DNA of 64,000 bases from Denitromonas halophila (GTDB lineage Bacteria > Pseudomonadota > Gammaproteobacteria > Burkholderiales > Rhodocyclaceae). Below the pieces are notes generated by a model. The model was given only the letters and a program-made list of their open reading frames with translations. It did no database searches and was not told the DNA's origin. Of this stretch, positions 9,208 to 18,771 are shown piece by piece (position 1 is the first letter of the stretch; every line of letters begins with the position of its first letter). The stretch spans positions 124,001 through 188,000 of the forward strand of contig NZ_VMNK01000007.1 in NCBI RefSeq assembly GCF_007625155.1, read 5' to 3'. Both the position numbers and the translations under genes were made by a program.

Positions 9208-11142
9208 CTAGTCGGCTTTTTCAAGCACCAGGTCCATGCCACCGGCAAAGCGGTAACGCCAACCGGCCGGCACGCGGCAGGTGAAGAAGTCTTCCTCGAG
9301 AATCGCCGGGCCCTGGCCACACGACCCGGCGCGGTTGTCGGCAATGCGCACCAGCGGCACATCACGGGCATCGTCGCCGGGCAGGCACACCCGTCGGGTA
9401 CCGGCCGCGACCGCATCGTGCACCTCACCGCCATCGACCGCTTCGAAGGCCACATGCTCGATCGGCTTGGTCACGCGCATCGACACCGACAAGTGTTCAC
9501 CCGCCGCCAGTGCCACGTTCAAGGGCTGACCCAGCGTGTGGACCAGCGGATGCGCCTCCCCCGTGGCGTCGATGCGATTGAGCGACATCGCCTGCTCGCA
9601 CTCGTCGAGCTCGAAGCCCTCGGCATACATGTCGCGGCTGGCCCGGCTGAGCAGGCTGGCGATCATCTCGTCGAGCACATCCTGGTCGGCGCTGGGCAGA
9701 TTGGCCTCGTAGTGATGGGCGATATCGCTGAAGCCGAGCCCGAAGGCGCTGAAGACCGCGGCCAGGGCCGGCACGATCACCCGGCGCACGCCGAGCCGGT
9801 CGGCCACATCGCAGATCAGCAGCGGCCCGCCCCCACCGAAGGCGGCCAGCGTGGTGTCCGGGGTGATCTCGGTGAAATGGCGAATGCTGTCGGCGACCTT
9901 GCCCACCCAGGCCCGCTCCATGGCGGTGAGCGCGTCGGGGATTGTCAGTCCGACAGCGGTCGCCACGTTCTCCTTGATCGCTGCCTCGGCGCGACCGGCA
10001 TCAAGAGTGAGTTCGCCACCGAAATACGACTTCGGATCGAGAATGCCGGTCAGCAGGCACACATCGGTGATGCTCGCCAGCTTGCCGCCCAGTCCGAAGC
10101 ACGCCGGGCCAGGCTGCGCGCCGACGCTCTCGGGGCCGACCTTGATATGGCCGCCCTCCGCGCGAATGATCGAACCGCCGCCGACGCCCACACTCACCAC
10201 ATCCACCAGTGGCAGGCTGATTTCGACCGACTCCACCTCGCCGTAGCGCAGGCTGCGCAAACGGTCGTTCTCGACCAGACCGATATCAGTGGTGGTGCCA
10301 CCCACATCGACCGTCACCAGACGCGCCGCGCCATGCTGTGACGCCAGCGCACGCGCCCCTTCCATGCCACCACGCGGGCCGGAGCTGTAAGTCTTGAGCG
10401 CCACCGTCTTGGCCACCCGGGCCGAATCGCCGTCGTTGCGGAAGATCAGCAACGGAGTCTTGAAGCGATGTTCGCGAAGAATGTTTTCGGCGTGATAGAG
10501 GAAGGTTTCCATGGCCGGATGGAGAAAGGCGTTGAAGGCCGCCGTCCAGATCCGTCGGGCGTCATCCATGTCGCTGCCGATCTCGTGTGAAAAAAGCACC
10601 GGAATCGCCCCGAGCAAATGGGAGGGGAACTTGCGCAGGATGATCCGGCGAATCCGCTTTTCCTCCGCCTCGTGATCCGGACCAATGATGCCGACCACGA
10701 GTCGGTTGGCCCCGGCCGAGGCGAGCGCGTTGACCACCCGCACTACATCGGCCTCGAAGGCGGCGCCTTCGAGCGACAGGTCGATGGACGCGACACGCTG
10801 GTCAAACAAGGCGTCGAACATGTCCTCGCCGCCAGGTGAATGTCGCAACACATCGACCGAAATGCCGACCGGCAACACCAACCCGAGTCGCGGGCCCTTG
10901 CGTTCGACCAAGGCATTGGTGCCCTGGGTGGTCGAGTAACGGATGTAATCGGTTGTCCGCAGCAACTCGACGACGTTTTCATCGCCGTAGATTTCCCTCG
11001 ACGCCTTCTTCAGCCCTTCGAAAAAGCACTTGCTCAAATCGTAGGGCGTGGTCAGGGTCTTGGTGCGGAAGATGGTCCCGCCTTCGACAACAACGATATC
11101 CGTCAGCGTGCCACCGTTATCTATATTGATGAGTTTTCCCAC
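9208..11142 (-). CDS. apcA: Acetophenone carboxylase-type ATP-binding subunit, hydantoinase A/oxoprolinase family (first copy)
   Basis: A 644-residue HyuA-type subunit (about 69 kDa), first gene of the operon. It starts [18 protein letters not shown], with the first phosphate loop at about residues 8-16 and the second, [12 protein letters not shown], further in. An ATG at 11178 is in frame, but family members begin at the equivalent of [11 protein letters not shown], and AGAGG lies seven bases before GTG 11142. The 70-kDa subunit of acetophenone carboxylase has the same size and position. The glycine-rich ATP loop carries N in place of the usual second residue (DNGGTLTD versus DIGGTFTD), as expected where the two HyuA subunits have diverged in function. 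Confidence 0.84.
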   Translation of the reverse strand: MGKLINIDNGGTLTDIVVVEGGTIFRTKTLTTPYDLSKCFFEGLKKASREIYGDENVVELLRTTDYIRYSTTQGTNALVERKGPRLGLVLPVGISVDVLRHSPGGEDMFDALFDQRVASIDLSLEGAAFEADVVRVVNALASAGANRLVVGIIGPDHEAEEKRIRRIILRKFPSHLLGAIPVLFSHEIGSDMDDARRIWTAAFNAFLHPAMETFLYHAENILREHRFKTPLLIFRNDGDSARVAKTVALKTYSSGPRGGMEGARALASQHGAARLVTVDVGGTTTDIGLVENDRLRSLRYGEVESVEISLPLVDVVSVGVGGGSIIRAEGGHIKVGPESVGAQPGPACFGLGGKLASITDVCLLTGILDPKSYFGGELTLDAGRAEAAIKENVATAVGLTIPDALTAMERAWVGKVADSIRHFTEITPDTTLAAFGGGGPLLICDVADRLGVRRVIVPALAAVFSAFGLGFSDIAHHYEANLPSADQDVLDEMIASLLSRASRDMYAEGFELDECEQAMSLNRIDATGEAHPLVHTLGQPLNVALAAGEHLSVSMRVTKPIEHVAFEAVDGGEVHDAVAAGTRRVCLPGDDARDVPLVRIADNRAGSCGQGPAILEEDFFTCRVPAGWRYRFAGGMDLVLEKAD

Positions 11143-11415
11143 GTACGCACCTCTGGAACGGGGTTGATGAAGAGCCATTCGATGGACGCATTGTTTTGGA
11201 ATTGGCCGCTCGCCACATCGTTAATAGGGATGATTTTTCAGACGCGGGGAGATACCCACAATGGACGACGAATTGCCACGGAAATCACGGTAAAAGTAGT
11301 CTTCGGCGTGCCATGCGCCGGGGCGGCGATATACTCCAAAAGACGAATACGCCCCCACCCGCAACGATCCGACGGTGGCGGGTCGACACAAAAAAAGACG
11401 CAAGGAGACACACCT
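11143..11415. promoter_or_regulatory. Divergent promoter region between the carboxylase operon and its MalT-like regulator
   Basis: This 273-bp spacer separates two divergently read genes, so it must carry both promoters. It is less GC-rich than the flanking genes. I see no clear sigma54 site: TGGCAC on the minus strand has no GC at the required spacing. A GTG start for the regulator is fixed by AAGGAG at 11402-11407. A weak imperfect inverted repeat (CCCGC ... GCGGG, about 11360-11385) lies close to that start and could be an operator. Confidence 0.45.
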
Positions 11416-14151
11416 GTGAATCGGGACCCGGAAACCGAGGTCGGCGCCCAGCCCGCACGGATCAGGCTGAGTGCAGCCAAGCTCAGCCCGCCCACGCTCA
11501 CGCCCAACTCGGTGGCCAGGGCCGCGCCGGTTCCGGATCTGATCCCGTCACATGTGAAGCTGGCCTTGTTCCTCGCCCCCGCCGGATTCGGCAAAACCAC
11601 CGCCATGCTGCAATGGGAGGCGCGCGCGCGCGCCTCGGGCATCGGCACCGGCTGGGTGACCCTCGACGCGCAGGACAACGACGCCAGCCGCTTCCTCAGC
11701 TACCTGGTCGCCGCCCTCGACGCCTGCGGTGGCGAGAACCGCCATGACACCGCACCGGGTTCCCTGTTCGACTCGCAGACCGCGCCGCTGGGCGCGCTGC
11801 TCGACGCGGTGGACCGCCTGTCGGCCGAGGGCGTGGACTTCGCCCTCTTCCTGGACGATTTCGAGACCATCACCAACGGCGCCATCCACGAGATCGTGCG
11901 CCAGTTCATCGACCACCTGCCCGCCGGCAGCCAGCTGGTGATCGGCAGCCGCACCACCCCGCCGCTGGGCCTGGGCAAGCTGCGCGCCCGCGAGCAACTG
12001 GTGGAAGTGGGCGCCGACCTGCTGCGCTTCTCCCTCGACGAGGCTCGCCACTACCTCACCGGTGTGCGCCAACTGCATATCAGCGACCGCGACGTGGCCG
12101 AACTGCACCGCTGCACCGAGGGCTGGGCCACCGCCATTCAGCTGGCCTCCTTGTTCCTCGACGGGCAGCGCGACATCGGCGCCTTCATTCGCGGCTTCAG
12201 CGGCGACCAGGCCGCCATCGCCGACTACCTGGCCGAGGACGTGTTCAACCGCCAGAGCGAATCGGTGCAGGACTTCCTGCTCAAGACCAGCATCCTGGGC
12301 AACCTCAACCCCGAGATCTGCAACGCCCTCACCGGCCGCCCGGACGGCGCCGCCATGCTCGACCAGATCGAGCGCGCCAACCTGTTTCTGGTGTCGCTGG
12401 ACAGCGCACGCATGGCCTACCGCTACCACAACCTGTTCGCGGATTTCCTGCGCAGCCACCTGATGCGCCGCCATCCCGACCAGGTCGCCGAACTGCACAA
12501 CCGCGCCGCCGCCTGGTACGAAGCCGAGGGCGTGCTCACCACCGCGCTCGAACATGCCCTGGCTGCCGGCAACATGACGCTGGCCGCCACCCTGCTCGAC
12601 CGGGTCGCCGAAACCCTGATCTACGAAGGCCGGGTCGCCACCCTCATCCGCCAGGTAGAGGCCCTGCCCAAGCAACACCTCGAAGGCCTGCTCAAGGTGC
12701 GTCTGGCCTACGCCTGGGCGCTCACCTTCGCCCATCGCTACCAAGAGGCAAAACTGGTGCTCGCCAGCCTGGAACAGAACAAGACCCGGCTCGACGAGCG
12801 CTCCCGCGACGGCATCCTCACCCTCGGCCCCTGCGTGCTGCTGTGGTCCGACCGCATCGACGAATGCCTGGTGATCGCCGCCGAGAACCTGCCCAAGCTC
12901 TCGGGCCGGGACGATTTCTCCCATGGCGCGCTGCTCAACATCTACGCCATGTGCCTGAGCATCGAGGGCAACTTCGGCCAGGCCCGCGAAATGCTCGGCA
13001 CCGCCAAACGGCGCATGGCCCGCGCCAACAGCGACTACGGCCTGGTCTACGCCGACTGCATCGACGGCATCATCAGCTTTACCCAGGGCCGGCTGCGCGC
13101 CGCGCTGGCTCAGTTCGAAACCGTCTATCGCTACGCCAGCCAGCGCTCCCGCTATTCGAGCGCCAGCGCGGTCGCGGCGGTGTACCTGGCCGAAGCCTGG
13201 TACGAAGAAAACAACGTGGACGCGGCCGAGGAGATCCTGCGCGAATACCTGCTGCTGATCCGCCAGACCGGCCTGCCCGACCACATCATCGTCGCCCACC
13301 GCCTGCTCAGCCGCATTGAAGCCCGGCGCGGCAGCCTCGACGAAGCCCAGTACCAGCTCAGCGAAATGGAGCGCCTCGGCCTGTCGCGCGGCTCCGGCCG
13401 GGTGGTGGGCGGCGCGCGCCTGGAGCGGGCGCGCATCGCCATGAACCTGGGCGACCTCAACCTGGCCGCCAGCATCATCAAGCAAGAGGAAGTGGACCTG
13501 GGCTGGCGCAGCTCGGTGAGCGGCCGGCCGCCGGCCAACGAACTCGACGACATCCGCCTGCATGCAATCCGACTCAAGCTCATGCAGCGTGCCGGTGGCG
13601 AAGCCATGGTGCTGCTGCAGCGCGAGTTCGAACAACTCGACAAGGCCGGTGGCATGAGCCGGCGCCGGCTGCTGGCCACCTTGCTGCAGGCGCGGGCACA
13701 GCAACTCACCGGCGACCTGGCCGCCGCCCGCCGCCACCTGACCGAAGTGCTGCGCTTTGCCGCCGAAGAAGACCTGCAACGCACCCTGCTCGACGAGGAC
13801 TACCTGCTCGCCGGCCTGTTCGACGAGCTGGGGCCAACCCTCGACCCCCAGACCGGCCCCGCCGCCACCTTCCTCAACCGGCTACGCGGCCGCCCGGCCC
13901 CGGCCAACACGCCGCAACCGGACAGCACCGACACCCCGGTGATGACGGACGCGGGCGTGGACGCCCTCACCCAGCGCGAAATGCAGATCCTGTCGCTGGT
14001 GGCCGAAGGCCTGTCGAACCGGGAGATGGCCAACAAACTCTTCCTCTCCGAAGCCACGGTGAAGACCCACATGCGCAACATCAATTCCAAGCTTGCGGTG
14101 CACAGCCGCACCCAGGCCATCGCCCTGGCGCGGAGCAGGCAGCTGATTTAG
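11416..14151 (+). CDS. MalT-like LuxR-family ATP-dependent transcriptional regulator
   Basis: A 911-residue regulator of the STAND/LAL type, near MalT length. The Walker A loop APAGFGKTT is at residues 54-62, a NACHT-like ATPase region follows (LFLDDFETI as Walker B), then a long TPR-like helical repeat region, and a C-terminal LuxR helix-turn-helix ([20 protein letters not shown] with [12 protein letters not shown]). Such proteins bind an inducer in the repeat domain and activate with ATP. The open frame extends upstream without a stop, but GTG 11416 with AAGGAG eight bases away is the convincing start. Being divergent from the carboxylase operon, it probably senses the ketone or alcohol substrate or a CoA product and switches the operon on. 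Base composition is like its neighbours. Confidence 0.87.
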   Translation: MNRDPETEVGAQPARIRLSAAKLSPPTLTPNSVARAAPVPDLIPSHVKLALFLAPAGFGKTTAMLQWEARARASGIGTGWVTLDAQDNDASRFLSYLVAALDACGGENRHDTAPGSLFDSQTAPLGALLDAVDRLSAEGVDFALFLDDFETITNGAIHEIVRQFIDHLPAGSQLVIGSRTTPPLGLGKLRAREQLVEVGADLLRFSLDEARHYLTGVRQLHISDRDVAELHRCTEGWATAIQLASLFLDGQRDIGAFIRGFSGDQAAIADYLAEDVFNRQSESVQDFLLKTSILGNLNPEICNALTGRPDGAAMLDQIERANLFLVSLDSARMAYRYHNLFADFLRSHLMRRHPDQVAELHNRAAAWYEAEGVLTTALEHALAAGNMTLAATLLDRVAETLIYEGRVATLIRQVEALPKQHLEGLLKVRLAYAWALTFAHRYQEAKLVLASLEQNKTRLDERSRDGILTLGPCVLLWSDRIDECLVIAAENLPKLSGRDDFSHGALLNIYAMCLSIEGNFGQAREMLGTAKRRMARANSDYGLVYADCIDGIISFTQGRLRAALAQFETVYRYASQRSRYSSASAVAAVYLAEAWYEENNVDAAEEILREYLLLIRQTGLPDHIIVAHRLLSRIEARRGSLDEAQYQLSEMERLGLSRGSGRVVGGARLERARIAMNLGDLNLAASIIKQEEVDLGWRSSVSGRPPANELDDIRLHAIRLKLMQRAGGEAMVLLQREFEQLDKAGGMSRRRLLATLLQARAQQLTGDLAAARRHLTEVLRFAAEEDLQRTLLDEDYLLAGLFDELGPTLDPQTGPAATFLNRLRGRPAPANTPQPDSTDTPVMTDAGVDALTQREMQILSLVAEGLSNREMANKLFLSEATVKTHMRNINSKLAVHSRTQAIALARSRQLI

Positions 14152-14235
14152 GGCGTGCTCAGGGTAGGCAGGTGGATCGTTGGCGAAATGATCGCTCTGT
14201 AGAAATGGGTGTGAATGGGTGTAGTATTGGTGCCC

Positions 14236-15285
14236 ATGATTCGTTCCAATGCCATTCAGATAACGCCCGAAATCCTGAACCTCATCGCCGGCATCGATGA
14301 GTTCAAGGGCGCTTGGCGCGCGCTTGGCACGCTGGCACCGGATCGTCTTTCCGCATTGCGCCGGGTCGCCACCATCGAGAGCATCGGCTCTTCGACCCGT
14401 ATCGAGGGTAGCCGGCTGTCCGATCGCGATGTCGAGCGCCTGCTCTCCAATCTCCAGATCAAATCCTTCACCACCCGGGACGAGCAAGAGGTCGCCGGCT
14501 ACGCCGACGTCATGGAGCTGGTGTTCTCGTCGTGGCAAGACATTGCCTTGACCGAAAACCACGTCAAGCAATTGCACCGCGACCTGCTCACCTACAGTGA
14601 GAAGGACGCCTGGCACCGGGGCAATTACAAGACGTCCACGAACAACGTCGTCGCCTTCGACGAGGATGGAAACCAGCTCGGCGTCGTTTTTGCAACCGCC
14701 ACGCCTTTCGATACGCCAGCCCTCATGACGGAGTTGATCGACTGGTTCAACGAGGCACGTGCGACAACCCGGCTTCACCCCCTGCTATTGATCGGCATCT
14801 GGGTTGTTGTCTTCCTGGAGATTCACCCGTTCCAGGACGGAAACGGCCGCTTGAGCCGGGTACTCACCACGCTTTTGCTGCTGCAGGCGGGATACGCCTA
14901 TGTCCCCTACAGCTCGCTCGAGAGCGTCATCGAGCAGAGCAAAGAGGCTTACTACCTGGCGCTGCGACAAACCCAGGGCACCATTCGCAGCGACACACCG
15001 AATTGGCAACCCTGGCTGGTTTTCTTCCTGCGCGCCCTGGCAGAACAAGTGCGCCGGCTGAATAGAAAGGTCGAGCGTGAAAAGCTCGTTTTGGCGTCGC
15101 TCCCCGAGCTGTCACTGCAAATCGTCGAGTTCGCCCGGGAACACGGGCGCATCACCATGGGCGATGCAATCCGCCTGACCGAAGGGAATCGCAACACGCT
15201 AAAGCAGCATTTTCGCGCGCTGGTGGAACAAGGGCATCTTGCGCAACACGGCGCCGGCAGAGGCGTCTGGTACGAATTGAAGTAA
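14236..15285 (+). CDS. Fic family protein (AMP transferase) with built-in inhibitory motif
   Basis: A 349-residue Fic protein. The catalytic loop HPFQDGNGRLSR is at residues 197-208 with all core residues (H197, D/E, two G, N, R). Near the N-terminus SSTRIEGSRL contains the (S/T)xxxE(G/N) inhibitory helix signature at 53-58, so this is a class II, self-inhibited Fic. A winged-helix-like C-terminus (about 275-349) ends the protein. Fic enzymes transfer AMP from ATP to protein hydroxyls. The ATG at 14236 is preferred over one seven codons upstream, though no strong ribosome site precedes either. It stands alone, next to an orphan toxin array, and could be either housekeeping or part of the toxin island; nothing visible decides this. 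Confidence 0.86.
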   Translation: MIRSNAIQITPEILNLIAGIDEFKGAWRALGTLAPDRLSALRRVATIESIGSSTRIEGSRLSDRDVERLLSNLQIKSFTTRDEQEVAGYADVMELVFSSWQDIALTENHVKQLHRDLLTYSEKDAWHRGNYKTSTNNVVAFDEDGNQLGVVFATATPFDTPALMTELIDWFNEARATTRLHPLLLIGIWVVVFLEIHPFQDGNGRLSRVLTTLLLLQAGYAYVPYSSLESVIEQSKEAYYLALRQTQGTIRSDTPNWQPWLVFFLRALAEQVRRLNRKVEREKLVLASLPELSLQIVEFAREHGRITMGDAIRLTEGNRNTLKQHFRALVEQGHLAQHGAGRGVWYELK

Positions 15286-15416
15286 CGCGATTCGCCGTCG
15301 ACCAGACCAGAAAATATACGAAGCGGCAGAAACAAAACCCAGAGGCCCCGGACAAAAGTCATCCTCTACTCACTCGGCATCACCCTCGGGATCGCCTACC
15401 AGGAGCCTACGCTCAA

Positions 15417-15431
15417 ATGTAGGGCGCAATA
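15417..15431 (+). repeat. Half copy of the GTAGGGCGCAATA intergenic repeat
   Basis: Fifteen bases here are identical to the start of the inverted repeat at 53371-53403. The match stops abruptly where the toxin tail reading frame continues, suggesting that a repeat element was cut or recombined at this point. Fifteen bases is short, so chance is not excluded. Confidence 0.4.
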
Positions 15432-15556
15432 GCGATGTTGATGGCAGGATGTATGCCGGCGGCGGCACACAGACGGAATTCATGTTCGACGTGAAGAACG
15501 AGTGGAAGACGTACTTCGACGAGTCCAAACGTATAACGCATTCGATCGGGCAATAG
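15422..15556 (+). pseudogene. C-terminal remnant of a polymorphic (CdiA-type) toxin
   Basis: An open frame without a convincing start ends with TAG at 15554-15556; its last part reads DGRMYAGGGTQTEF then MFDVKNEWKTYFDESK and RITHSIGQ. The next gene starts three bases after this stop, the usual toxin-tail / immunity arrangement. The frame is entered from non-coding sequence just behind a partial intergenic repeat. I read it as the last roughly 40 residues of a toxin domain whose front has been lost. The toxin family is not recognised. Evidence is positional, plus similarity in layout to the following module. Confidence 0.5.
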
Positions 15557-15558
15557 CC

Positions 15559-16128
15559 ATGCTACGCATGTTTGTATCCACCGATGGCGGTCAGTGGCGA
15601 GAATTGAACATCGGCGTCAGCGAAGATCCTTATCACGCCCTCGACCAGCACGGTAGAAAAATTGTCAATGCAGACGGCAGTTGGTGGAGTACCCCTACGA
15701 CGACTCTCCATGCGAAATGGCACTCGAGTGGAAGTGCAGGAGGGAGGTTTTCCGCAAGCACTCCTTTTTTGATATACCCATCTCCTGATGCTCGTTTTGT
15801 TGTCATCGTCTTTAATAGTCGAGCAGACGTCCCCCACAACGCCCTCGTCCTCAACGCCGACGGCTCGGTGCGCCACCACATCCAGCAGCCCGGACGGTAC
15901 GCCGGACAACGGACCGAATTTCTCGATACATGGTGGTACGAGCGAAGTCCCCCACCATTTGCACGACCGTGGTGGGCATTCTGGCGCCACGCCCCCGAAC
16001 CTGTGGTTGAAACGCGCATGAAAATGCTCATTGGCTGGCCAGGCGACCCAACGGGTAGCTTCGAAGCTCTGGATTTCGATCCAGAAGCCGGTACCTTCGG
16101 CGACATGGTCGATTCGGGACGGCTATAA
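15559..16128 (+). CDS. Hypothetical protein, candidate immunity protein of the first orphan module
   Basis: A 189-residue soluble protein beginning MLRMFVSTDGGQWRELNI, with no signal peptide or membrane segment. It is rich in tryptophan and aromatics (TWWYERSPPPF, WWAFWRH). An earlier GTG at 15502 is in frame but overlaps the toxin tail; ATG 15559 or 15568 is more likely. No family was recognised. It sits directly behind a toxin tail and directly before a CdiA fragment, which is where an immunity gene sits in an orphan toxin/immunity array. The role is inferred from position only. Confidence 0.5.
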   Translation: MLRMFVSTDGGQWRELNIGVSEDPYHALDQHGRKIVNADGSWWSTPTTTLHAKWHSSGSAGGRFSASTPFLIYPSPDARFVVIVFNSRADVPHNALVLNADGSVRHHIQQPGRYAGQRTEFLDTWWYERSPPPFARPWWAFWRHAPEPVVETRMKMLIGWPGDPTGSFEALDFDPEAGTFGDMVDSGRL

Positions 16129-16161
16129 ACAAACCCTTTCGCTGTCGAATCTGCGAATGAT

Positions 16162-18771
16162 TTGGCCGCCAACGGCGCCGCCTTCGCCCTCGAACACGGC
16201 ATCCCCGTCGGCGGCGCACTCACCCCCGCCCAGCAAGCCCAGCTCGGCGCCCCGGTGCTGTGGTACGTCAATCAGGGCGGATCGCTCACCCCCACGGTGT
16301 ACCTGCCCGAGCCCTGGCAACAGCAACTGATCAATCTGCCCGGCGGCAAGCTCGACGGCGACGTAGCCATCGCGCTGACCGCCCGCCACATCGACAACAC
16401 CGGCTTCGTCCTCACTGATGGACAGCTGTCGATCGACGCCGAAGCACTCGAGAACCAAAAGCGCAACGCCTACTACTACGAAAAACGCGATGTCAAAGGC
16501 GGCACGCTTACCTTGCGCGGCGACACCGTTCAACCCGGCGGCTTCATGCAGGCGGCGCAGTGGGAGCTGAACGCCGACAAGGTCTATTCACGCTCGGGTG
16601 AATTCATCATCACCGGCGCGGATGCGGCCCAAACAGCTTCGCGCACCGCCGCCTTCGAAGCCGAGATTCGCGCAATCCTTGGCAACAACTTCACCTACGA
16701 AACGGCACAAGACAATCTCAAGACCGAGTTCAAGAAAGACCGGCGCGGCTGGAACCTGGCGAGCTGGATCAAGGACACCACCGTCGCCCAGTTCGCCCCG
16801 ACCGACCGCAACATCATGAAGGCCATCGCGGCCCAGCCCGGTCAGAACTATGTCGATGAACAGGTGCAGAACAGCCCCGCGCTGTACGCCATCGGCAAGA
16901 CCATCGTCACCATGGTGGCCAGTTTCTTTGGCGGGCCCTATGCCGGGGCGGGCGCCGCGGCGAGCTGGGATCAGTACTACACCTATGACGCCACTGGCGA
17001 CATCCACGCCTCGCGACGTATCGGCGCCAAAAGCTTTGCGGTATCGATGGTCAGCCAGTATGTAGGTGGCCAGATTGATGGGGCTGTCGCCAATGGCTCC
17101 ATCAGCGCCACCACCGGCAGCGCACTGACCATCGCCTCCCAGGCCGCCATCCAGAACGCGGTGTACGGCACCAGCTTCAAGGATGCGCTGATCAACGCGA
17201 TGATCAACGAGGGGTCGGCCGCCGGGGCCGACTACATCGGTGACAACAACTTCGGCCCGCCAGGGAGTGTCGGCCACACGCTGGCGCATGGGGTGTTGGG
17301 GGCGATGGTCGAGTCGGCCCGTGGGGGCGATCCGCTGGCAGGGGCGCTGGGCGCGATGACGGCTGCGCAAATGAGCAGCTCCTTGGGTGAGGCACTGGGC
17401 GTCACCAAAGAGGACAGAACAGCTCAAATTGTCGTGCAGGCGCTAACGATGTTGGCCGGAGGGCTGGTCGCGCAGGCGGCCGGCCGCGACGCTTCGGCAG
17501 CAGTCTCTGCCGCGCAGAACGAAGTCATCAACAACTATCTCGACCATCTCGAATCGACCGAATACGCCGCGCTGGAAGAAAAGTGCGGTCGCGCGGGTAG
17601 CGGCTGCACGGCGCAAGAGCAGACACGCATGCGCGAGCTCAGTACGCTCGACAAGGCACGCGATGCGCTGCTCGCCAGCGCCTGCGCCAATCCATCCAGC
17701 GTTGCGTGCGCAGGTCAGTTGGCCGATTTGAATGCGGCGCGAATGAGCTTCTCCGGCCAGGATGTCGCCGCCGGCTCGCGCGCTGCCAGCGAGCTGGCCT
17801 GGATCAAACAGGAGCAGGCCAAACTTGAGGCCCGCGTGCAAAGCCCGGGCACCTACAACGTTGGTACCGCTGTGCTCGAAGTGGCCGGCGGCACCATCAA
17901 GGGCACGCTTGATCTGGCCACGCTGTCGGCGCAAGCGGCCAGTGGCGACACCACCGCGCAGGCTCAACTGAGCCAGATCGCCGAGGCCATCGGCGAGTTC
18001 TTCGCCTCCCCGGTCGACACCATCGAGCAGCACATCTCGACCACCCTGGCCGAAGCCCGCGCGCTCGACGATGCCGGGCGCACCGACGAAGCCCAGCGCC
18101 TGCGGGCAACCCTCTTCACCGAAGGCGCACTGGCCGTGACCGGAACTGGGGCGTTGGTGGTCAAGGGGTCGGGGAAGATTATTGCAACAGCGGAGCGCGT
18201 ATTCTCAGACCAAGCTGAAAGAATTGCCACACGTGCACTGCTCGAAAGCGGCGGCATGATCGACGCGGCGACAGGCCAGTCGCTACTCGATCTCAAACAG
18301 CTGAGCAACCCGCAAAAGACGGCCATGGGTGAGTTGTTCGGCGAGCACACCGTACGCCAGATCATCCCCGATGGTCAAAAGCTTGCACGCATGCCCGGGC
18401 CGGGCGAGACTGGCATCGACGATCTGTACAAGGTCAACCGGCCGGATGTGGACTATGTGGTGATCGAGTACAAGTTCGTGGGTACCGATGCCAAGACCGG
18501 TGCGCAGGTGTTGGGCAAGACGCTGGATGGCGTACAGGGGAGTGAGAGTTGGACGTTGGGGGCGGGTAGATTGCAGAAAGCCGTCGGTGATGAGAGCGCG
18601 ATTGCGGTAGAAAACGCCGTAAAGGCAGGCCGCTATGAAACATGGGTGGTCACCACCCGACCCGACGGGGCGACCGTTGTCGAGGTGCTTGATGCTTTAG
18701 GCAAGCCGAAGCCCGTCGATATGTCAAAGATTCTTACTTCTGGCGCCAATCTATCGGGAGCGCAGTTATGA
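16162..18771 (+). CDS. Orphan CdiA C-terminal fragment with PoNe-like nuclease toxin domain
   Basis: An 869-residue fragment; the in-frame opening begins right after a stop at 16126-16128 and the first usable codon is a TTG, so it lacks the signal, TPS and filamentous repeats of a full CdiA. Domains: hemagglutinin-like N-part (1-135), a small-residue-rich hydrophobic DUF637-like pretoxin (about 240-430), a VENN-like boundary (AQNEVINNYL), a linker with four cysteines, and a C-terminal domain (about 720-869). The last domain has D753/D754 in TGIDDLYKV and ExK at E769/K771 in VVIEYK, followed by GSESWTLGAGRLQKAVG: a PD-(D/E)xK arrangement like the PoNe DNase family. The stop overlaps the downstream PoNi-like gene. 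As an orphan it probably acts as a recombination reservoir rather than being secreted. Confidence 0.8.
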   Translation: MAANGAAFALEHGIPVGGALTPAQQAQLGAPVLWYVNQGGSLTPTVYLPEPWQQQLINLPGGKLDGDVAIALTARHIDNTGFVLTDGQLSIDAEALENQKRNAYYYEKRDVKGGTLTLRGDTVQPGGFMQAAQWELNADKVYSRSGEFIITGADAAQTASRTAAFEAEIRAILGNNFTYETAQDNLKTEFKKDRRGWNLASWIKDTTVAQFAPTDRNIMKAIAAQPGQNYVDEQVQNSPALYAIGKTIVTMVASFFGGPYAGAGAAASWDQYYTYDATGDIHASRRIGAKSFAVSMVSQYVGGQIDGAVANGSISATTGSALTIASQAAIQNAVYGTSFKDALINAMINEGSAAGADYIGDNNFGPPGSVGHTLAHGVLGAMVESARGGDPLAGALGAMTAAQMSSSLGEALGVTKEDRTAQIVVQALTMLAGGLVAQAAGRDASAAVSAAQNEVINNYLDHLESTEYAALEEKCGRAGSGCTAQEQTRMRELSTLDKARDALLASACANPSSVACAGQLADLNAARMSFSGQDVAAGSRAASELAWIKQEQAKLEARVQSPGTYNVGTAVLEVAGGTIKGTLDLATLSAQAASGDTTAQAQLSQIAEAIGEFFASPVDTIEQHISTTLAEARALDDAGRTDEAQRLRATLFTEGALAVTGTGALVVKGSGKIIATAERVFSDQAERIATRALLESGGMIDAATGQSLLDLKQLSNPQKTAMGELFGEHTVRQIIPDGQKLARMPGPGETGIDDLYKVNRPDVDYVVIEYKFVGTDAKTGAQVLGKTLDGVQGSESWTLGAGRLQKAVGDESAIAVENAVKAGRYETWVVTTRPDGATVVEVLDALGKPKPVDMSKILTSGANLSGAQL
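16163..16563 (+). repeat. Direct repeat, copy 1 (CdiA segment)
   Basis: About 400 bp nearly identical to 19745-20145, in the same orientation and 3582 bp apart. It encodes the segment from LAANGAAFA to FMQAAQW. Differences are scattered single bases (for example E/A and L/I changes in the protein). After the repeat end the two copies diverge completely. Such homology upstream of alternative toxin tails lets orphan modules recombine into a full cdiA gene. Confidence 0.9.

Noticed and set aside
7921-10341. 806-codon plus-strand frame opposite the carboxylase subunits
   Set aside because: Shadow of apcC, apcB and apcA; no domain seen.
11300-11340. TGGCAC on the minus strand upstream of apcA as a sigma54 promoter
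   Set aside because: No GC ten bases after GG; a MalT-type regulator acts with sigma70.
11548-13779. 743-codon open frame on the minus strand inside the MalT-like gene
   Set aside because: It is antisense to a gene with clear Walker and LuxR motifs; the frame is open only because of GC-rich codon bias.
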